Positions 40,853-44,902 of a stretch of 44,902 nt of DNA are shown one piece after another (positions within the stretch are counted from its first letter, which is position 1; each line of letters begins with the position of its first letter). The stretch comes from Agathobacter sp. GTDB lineage: Bacteria; Bacillota; Clostridia; Lachnospirales; Lachnospiraceae. Under the pieces are notes generated by a model, which saw nothing but the letters and a program-made list of their open reading frames with translations, was not told where the DNA came from and made no database searches. The position numbers and the translations under genes are program-made. Where the stretch lies: NCBI GenBank assembly GCA_017623935.1, contig JAGAOC010000101.1, positions 1 to 44,902 of the forward strand, in the 5' to 3' direction.

Positions 40853-42286
40853 TCAAAATTGATCTACAATGCTGATCTGGTTCTGCTCTTTCAGTCCTTC
40901 CACGCAAAGTCCGCTGTTTATACATGTTATTAAATCAGAAATTAATTTCTCAGAAACTATTTCTCCTGGTACGATCAGTGGAATTCCTGGTGGATATAAG
41001 TAAATATAATCTCCGCTAACGGCTCCTTTTGCCTCTTCTAAAGGAATTTTTCTCTTCGGAGCATCTAAAGCTTCCCACAAATCCATCTTTTTTTCATTTT
41101 TTCTATAGATATTTTCTTCTGAAATCTCAAAATTCTCTGGGATTTCTTCCGAAATCTGGCTGTCTATCTCATTTAAAGCCTGTGCGAGACGCGATAATCC
41201 CTCTTCTGTATCCATGATAGAGGTCATTGCTAACGCGTAATTTCCTGCCGCCATTTCGAGCTCCAAGCGGAATTTTGTGCGTAACAATTTCTGTAACCCG
41301 CTTCCTGTCAGGCTTTTTGCCCCTGAAAGGATCACGATCTTGGTCTCATCATAATGAAAGGCTTGTTCTTCCTCGAAATCCCCTATGCTCAATACATGGA
41401 GATGTTTTAATTTATCTGTTTGATATTTGAACTGCTCCAGTCGTTTGTAATATGCTTGAAAGAGTTCTTTTTTCTGTTGTTCTAATAACTTAATGCACTG
41501 ATCCATCCCTGCCATAAGTACATAAGATGGTGAACTGGTCTCATAGATATCTAAGAACTGCTCCACACGCTCTTTCGAGATTCGGTCGCTGCACAGATGA
41601 AGTAACGCGGTCTGGGTAAAAGATGGCAATGTCTTATGGATACTCATGATCACTGCGTCTGCCCCTAGATCGATGGCATTCTCTGGCATCCCGCACATAA
41701 ATATCTCGGGATCTTCCTCTTCCAATCCCAAATGAGCACCATGTGCTTCATCTACGATCAATACCGCACCCTGTTCATGAACATAATCTGCAATGCTCTT
41801 AACGTCAGAAATAACTCCTTCGTAAGTAGGGGAGGTAATGATCACCATTTTAATATCGGGATTTTTCTCGAAGGCCTCCTTCACATCAGAAGGATCAATG
41901 TGTCCTTGAATTCCGTAAGAAGTAGGAACCGGATAGACATATACCGGGTCAAGCTCCCGAAGATAGATTCCATGATACACCGCCTTATGACAATTTCTTG
42001 CCACAAGAACCTTATCCCCTTTCTTCGTTGCCGCAGAAATAGCAGCAAGAAGTCCACAAGTGCTGCCGTTCACAAGAAAATAGCACTCTTTGCTTCCATA
42101 TAAAGCAGCTGCTCTTTCTTGGGCTTCTTTTATGATCCCCTGAGGATGATGAAGATTATCAAATCCCTCAATCTCTGTTATGTCTATTTTGTATGGATTC
42201 TGAAAATCCGTTATCTGCCTCTTATGCCCTGGCATATGAAATGGATAATTATCTGAATTTCCATACTCTGTTAATTTATTCAGCAT
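40853..42286 (-). CDS. Orn/Lys/Arg decarboxylase-family PLP enzyme
   Basis: A 477-residue PLP enzyme of fold type I (group III decarboxylase). The cofactor lysine is Lys218 in MSIHKTLPSFTQTALLH. The cofactor-binding Asp179 is in VDEAHGAHLG, and NGSTCGLLAAI forms the phosphate-binding region. It lacks the N-terminal wing domain of E. coli enzymes, as does Bacillus SpeA/YaaO. It would make cadaverine, putrescine or agmatine; the amino acid is not resolved. It leads a six-gene operon. ATG with GAGGTAA. Confidence 0.93.
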   Translation of the reverse strand: MLNKLTEYGNSDNYPFHMPGHKRQITDFQNPYKIDITEIEGFDNLHHPQGIIKEAQERAAALYGSKECYFLVNGSTCGLLAAISAATKKGDKVLVARNCHKAVYHGIYLRELDPVYVYPVPTSYGIQGHIDPSDVKEAFEKNPDIKMVIITSPTYEGVISDVKSIADYVHEQGAVLIVDEAHGAHLGLEEEDPEIFMCGMPENAIDLGADAVIMSIHKTLPSFTQTALLHLCSDRISKERVEQFLDIYETSSPSYVLMAGMDQCIKLLEQQKKELFQAYYKRLEQFKYQTDKLKHLHVLSIGDFEEEQAFHYDETKIVILSGAKSLTGSGLQKLLRTKFRLELEMAAGNYALAMTSIMDTEEGLSRLAQALNEIDSQISEEIPENFEISEENIYRKNEKKMDLWEALDAPKRKIPLEEAKGAVSGDYIYLYPPGIPLIVPGEIVSEKLISDLITCINSGLCVEGLKEQNQISIVDQF

Positions 42287-42334
42287 TTACCTCTTCATTG
42301 TATAACTACAGATTCAACTGCAATTATCTCCTTT

Positions 42335-42364
42335 ATTATAATATGAAACTACTCTAAAATACAA
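42335..42364 (-). promoter_or_regulatory. Promoter of the decarboxylase-gmk-yaaR-holB-ricT-trmN6 operon
   Basis: Minus-strand -35 TTGTAT (42359-42364), an 18-base spacer and -10 TATAAT (42335-42340), about 50 bases before the decarboxylase ATG. A small hairpin (42364-42384) abutting the -35 might end the AbiEii-like transcript but has only a weak T-run. Confidence 0.55.
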
Positions 42365-42386
42365 GATTTCCCATTGGGAGATTTTC

Positions 42387-43292
42387 TTAAGAAAGAAAAC
42401 GTCCCAGCTCCGGCATCCAGTCCTCAAAGAAAAGTTCTTCCTGACAAAAGGCCTTCCACACTGGTTCTGCAAAGGAAAGGAATAAAGTCAACACTTCTTT
42501 CCACTCTACCAATTCCTTCTTATGATTCCGCAGATATTTTTCCCAGCGTTTTCGCATATAGGTATAATCCATGTATCCCGCGATCTGAGAAACCCGTTTG
42601 AGGTTCTTCACCTTTGGTTCCTTTTTCACGAATTCTTCCATCTCATCTATGACTTTTCTTCCACTTAAAGACTGCACCTTTAAGGTCTGGTATACAATAT
42701 CATAAGATTCCATATCAGAGATCAGCTCCAACCGGCTCATGATCTCATAAAAGTGCATACAGAATACATTTTCCGGTGAGTAACATTGCAGACTGACTGA
42801 TTTTCCTTCTCTTGTGATATATGGGATCTCCTGCCGTACCGGATAGGGACTGCCCGCCGGGATTTCTTCTATATAAATAGATACCGGAACATTCATATCC
42901 CAAAGGGAGGCTTCCACCTGAACCAGAACCTTTCCGTTCTCTTCTATCACACGATACTTCCAATAGATCTTCGTGTCCATCGGACCAAAAAGCTCTTCCC
43001 CAAAGACTTCCATTAATTCTTTGGAAAAAGGCATTCCTGCTTCTAACAATGTTCTTAGCTGCTTATCACTTTCCACATAGTAGAATTCTAAGCGCATTTC
43101 CCGGGAACTTCTGTAAGCCTCCTGGGAAAGATCCTTGGGATTCTTCAACCAGAAAAAAGGTTCAAAAGACGAATTTACCAACTTCCGGATCAGCCGATCC
43201 ACTACATACGCCTGCAGGACACTGGCAAAAGGAAGCTTCAAACTTTCGCTCAATTTCAAAAGTCCGGTCTCTTCTGCTGCATGGAGTTTCAT
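42387..43292 (-). CDS. AbiEii/AbiGii-like nucleotidyltransferase-fold protein, catalytic motifs degenerate
   Basis: A 301-residue protein with the layout of AbiEii (DUF1814) toxins of type IV toxin-antitoxin systems: an N-terminal helix LPFASVLQAYVVDRLIRKL, then FEPFFWLKNPKDLS where active members carry LKGG and a Ser/Thr, and REMRLEFYYV where they carry a D-x-D metal motif. The helical C-terminus has DMESYDIVYQTL and a YLRNHKKELVEW end. The missing GG and DxD suggest lost or altered catalysis. The ATG overlaps the antitoxin stop (TAATG), with AGGAG ten bases upstream, so the two are coupled. Confidence 0.7.
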   Translation of the reverse strand: MKLHAAEETGLLKLSESLKLPFASVLQAYVVDRLIRKLVNSSFEPFFWLKNPKDLSQEAYRSSREMRLEFYYVESDKQLRTLLEAGMPFSKELMEVFGEELFGPMDTKIYWKYRVIEENGKVLVQVEASLWDMNVPVSIYIEEIPAGSPYPVRQEIPYITREGKSVSLQCYSPENVFCMHFYEIMSRLELISDMESYDIVYQTLKVQSLSGRKVIDEMEEFVKKEPKVKNLKRVSQIAGYMDYTYMRKRWEKYLRNHKKELVEWKEVLTLFLSFAEPVWKAFCQEELFFEDWMPELGRFLS

Positions 43293-43915
43293 TACAACCA
43301 CACTCCTATCATGCTCTGTACTTTTTTTACAACTTTTCGCTCTCTGGCATATTCCATCAATGCGGAAATGTCTTTCTCCGGATCATTGATATATGCCATA
43401 AGAGCCGCTTTATATTGTTCCCTAGATAATTTGGATTCATATTTAAGACAATCGCAGATAAGTCGTTCTTTGTCATAAATTCCAAATTCACAACCTTCTA
43501 AGGTAATCTTGGTTGCTCCCAACTGCAGACTTTCCGGCTCTGTATAATAAGGAATGACTTTCGGATAGTCCATCTTAAAACGTGACTTAGATGTATTCTT
43601 GTCCACTGCCAAATGCCAGCCATATGGTTTCTCTTTCAAATACCCATATGCATATAATGCACTTTCCATACAGAGCATTGCATCAGGAAAGAGTTTGGAA
43701 ATAAGCTGCTCTTCTGTAAAACGATCCAGACGGTCTGTATAATATCCATTCTTGATCCGAATCAGCTTTCCATTTTCCACATAATCCAAGACTCTTCTAT
43801 AGTCTATCCCCAGTCCGCTTAACTGCTCCTTCTTTACGATCCCTCCGTTGTCATCCATGAAGGTTCGTATGCGATTTAAGATTTCTTCTGATGTTGTACT
43901 ATCTTTATAATTCAT
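43292..43915 (-). CDS. AbiEi-like antitoxin / winged-helix regulator
   Basis: A 207-residue protein. The N-terminal winged helix (about 20-60) contains GGIVKKEQLSGLGIDYRRVLDY and KLIRIKNGYYT, as in AbiEi antitoxins, followed by the AbiEi C-terminal domain (AMLCMESALYAYGYL, GCEFGIYDKERLICDCLKY). AbiEi neutralises AbiEii and represses its own promoter. It lies directly upstream of the AbiEii-like gene and ends inside its start. A clear promoter is seen upstream. The ribosome site is weak (GGAG 14 bases away). Confidence 0.85.
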   Translation of the reverse strand: MNYKDSTTSEEILNRIRTFMDDNGGIVKKEQLSGLGIDYRRVLDYVENGKLIRIKNGYYTDRLDRFTEEQLISKLFPDAMLCMESALYAYGYLKEKPYGWHLAVDKNTSKSRFKMDYPKVIPYYTEPESLQLGATKITLEGCEFGIYDKERLICDCLKYESKLSREQYKAALMAYINDPEKDISALMEYARERKVVKKVQSMIGVWL

Positions 43916-43961
43916 TGGTATTTTTTCCGCTCCACTTCTTTTATTGTGGTACTTTATTACA

Positions 43962-43990
43962 AATTTACCCTATTTGAGGTTATATGTCAA
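43962..43990 (-). promoter_or_regulatory. Promoter of the AbiE-like pair
   Basis: Minus-strand -35 TTGACA (43985-43990), a 17-base spacer and -10 TAAATT (43962-43967). It is 47 bases before the antitoxin ATG and back to back with the plus-strand promoter at 44039. Confidence 0.6.
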
Positions 43991-44038
43991 CTATGTACAA
44001 CTTTTTGGAAATTTGTCCCTACTTTTCAGTAATTTTTG

Positions 44039-44067
44039 TTGTTTTTTGTCAGATTATGTCGTATAAT
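44039..44067 (+). promoter_or_regulatory. Promoter of the plus-strand unknown gene
   Basis: A -35 TTGTTT (44039-44044), a 17-base spacer and a perfect -10 TATAAT (44062-44067), 50 bases before the ATG at 44118. TGTCAGA inside the spacer is the complement of TCTGACA, seen twice after the gene. Confidence 0.6.
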
Positions 44068-44117
44068 ATTTATAGAGACATTGGGTCTTGTCTTTTATGT
44101 CCAATTTAGGAGGAACT

Positions 44118-44624
44118 ATGTCACAAAGAAATTCGATCCGGAAGAATCCTTCCAGAGAGACCTGTGAGAATACCATCAGACGAATTTTAATGACCGAAGT
44201 CCTAGAACATGGAAAGAATAAGCACTTCCGTTCTGCTTCGGATTTTATGAAATATTTTGAATCTCTTTATCCTGCGTCAGACGCTCTGACCAAGCAGGTA
44301 CAGCGTGCAGTCAAATCCATGGATATGCCTAAGGATGACAGTGGTTACTTCATTGTAAATAAGACCACCGCCCAACATGAACAGGACAACGAGATTCGGG
44401 AATTGTTTTCCAAGGGACAGATTTCTATGACTTCATTAGAAGAATGTGAGACCGTTTTTTTGGCAGTCAAAGATCATCTTCGTTCTCACTTGATCTACTG
44501 CCTGGAGCACTCAGAAACCTTCGCTGGAAAATACGTTACCATATTAGAAACCTGTAACGGCATTATTCTGTATACTCAAAATAAGAATCAATTGATGGTT
44601 TTGCTAAATAGTCTGACAATTTAG
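44118..44624 (+). CDS. Hypothetical protein, small helix-rich N-terminus and alpha/beta C-terminus
   Basis: A 168-residue soluble protein without a recognised family. The N-terminal 75 residues look helical and could be a helix-turn-helix (SASDFMKYFESLYPASDALTKQVQRAVKSM followed by a strand, GYFIVN; read in two parts). The C-terminal 65 residues alternate strand and helix (ETVFLAVKD, LIYCLEHSETFAGKYVTILE, CNGIILYT). This layout vaguely recalls ArgR-type regulators, a weak guess. The ATG follows AGGAGG at 44109-44114; the longer frame adds 10 residues before the site. It is divergent from the AbiE-like pair and has its own promoter and terminator. Confidence 0.75.
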   Translation: MSQRNSIRKNPSRETCENTIRRILMTEVLEHGKNKHFRSASDFMKYFESLYPASDALTKQVQRAVKSMDMPKDDSGYFIVNKTTAQHEQDNEIRELFSKGQISMTSLEECETVFLAVKDHLRSHLIYCLEHSETFAGKYVTILETCNGIILYTQNKNQLMVLLNSLTI

Positions 44625-44652
44625 CTTTATTTTTGTTGTGTCTGACAATAAG

Positions 44653-44691
44653 AAACCGACAAATTCTATATACTGAATTTGTCGGTTTTTG
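44653..44691 (+). terminator. Terminator of the plus-strand unknown gene
   Basis: A 14-base stem AAACCGACAAATTC (44653-44666) / GAATTTGTCGGTTT (44675-44688) with an 8-base loop, followed by TTTTTG. On the minus strand the T-run is short, so it may stop the gene at the right edge less well. Confidence 0.9.
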
Positions 44692-44738
44692 TATTTTTCG
44701 TCGTTTTTCTATGTCTTTTTTGTCGTTTTATATCCTTT

Positions 44739-44902
44739 TTAGCGGAAGAGCCTGTCTTTTTTCCTTCTTCTCCGCTTTTTCTTTCTTCTTATGGTCTGGA
44801 ATCGATTTTTCTCATATCGCTTTACTTCCATATTATGACGGATCACATAAAAATTATCATAACCTTTTTTTATCAGATAGACCAGAGCTGCTAAGATCAA
44901 TA
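44739..44902 (-). CDS. C-terminus of a small membrane protein (partial)
   Basis: An open minus-strand frame enters from the right edge (first full codon at 44898-44900) and stops at 44739-44741. The 53 visible residues hold a hydrophobic stretch LILAALVYLIKKGYDNF and a very basic tail (IRRKKKRRRRKKDRLFR). No start or family can be told from this part. It could be chance, but the membrane segment plus basic tail, and the lack of another gene here, favour a real gene. Confidence 0.4.
   Translation of the reverse strand, partial: LILAALVYLIKKGYDNFYVIRHNMEVKRYEKNRFQTIRRKKKRRRRKKDRLFR

Noticed and set aside
44679..44894. 71-residue plus-strand frame at the right edge
   Set aside because: It overlaps a terminator and lies opposite a more gene-like minus-strand frame; its Phe/Leu-rich content follows from the T-rich strand.

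Overview
The window looks like a chromosomal segment of a spore-forming Bacillota, most likely a Lachnospiraceae (Blautia/Dorea-like gut clostridium). Signs are the moderate-to-low GC, strong AGGAGG ribosome sites, spmA/spmB and ricT (yaaT) genes, a gdpP-rplI-dnaB block, an rpsF-ssb-rpsR operon, a holB/yaaR/Orn-Lys-Arg-decarboxylase block, and DUF951, DUF975 and DUF2812 proteins. The genus is an inference. Nearly every gene is on the minus strand; only a ferredoxin, a DUF885 protein and a hypothetical gene near the right end are on plus. No phage, transposase or CRISPR array is seen.

Layout in window order. 1-6725: a minus-strand operon from a strong promoter at about 6710: transglutaminase-like secreted protein, Asp/Glu-type racemase, dltA-, dltC- and dltB-like genes, an SGNH protein with a Cys in place of the nucleophilic Ser, and the start of another exported protein. 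It reads as a D-alanylation-type surface-modification system with unusual features. 6801-7112: a monocistronic 2[4Fe-4S] ferredoxin with two palindromes in its leader. 7097-12673: MerR-like regulator, inositol monophosphatase family protein, dnaB, rplI and gdpP. 12783-17276: DUF975 protein, VanR/VanS-like two-component pair, NfeD and SPFH protein. 17419-19627: a protein of eight aromatic cell-wall-binding repeats and an anchored unknown. 19697-25078: PadR regulator, DUF2812 protein, NatA/NatB-like ABC transporter and a second two-component system. 25079-25670: a 590-base gene-free stretch with a palindromic element and duplicated fragments of the rpsR end. 25671-26839: rpsR, ssb, rpsF. 26856-30989: DUF4275-type protein, DUF951 protein, sirtuin, and a TrkA/TrkH potassium system. 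31209-31282: initiator tRNA. 31404-32533: spmB, spmA. 32662-35702: DUF885 putative metalloprotein convergent with a CapA-like protein. 35733-42364: rsmI, then a six-gene operon of Orn/Lys/Arg decarboxylase, guanylate-kinase-like protein, yaaR, holB, ricT and a TrmN6-like methyltransferase. 42387-43990: an AbiEi/AbiEii-like pair. 44118-44902: a plus-strand unknown and the 3' end of a minus-strand gene.

Much of the window is housekeeping (replication, translation, c-di-AMP, K+ transport, sporulation). The best candidates for something new are the dlt-like operon (altered DltA pocket motif, dedicated racemase, Cys-SGNH protein), the AbiE-like module whose nucleotidyltransferase seems to have lost its catalytic motifs, the in-frame stop-containing 36-bp repeat at the end of the DUF2812 gene, and the palindromic intergenic element at 25231-25413.
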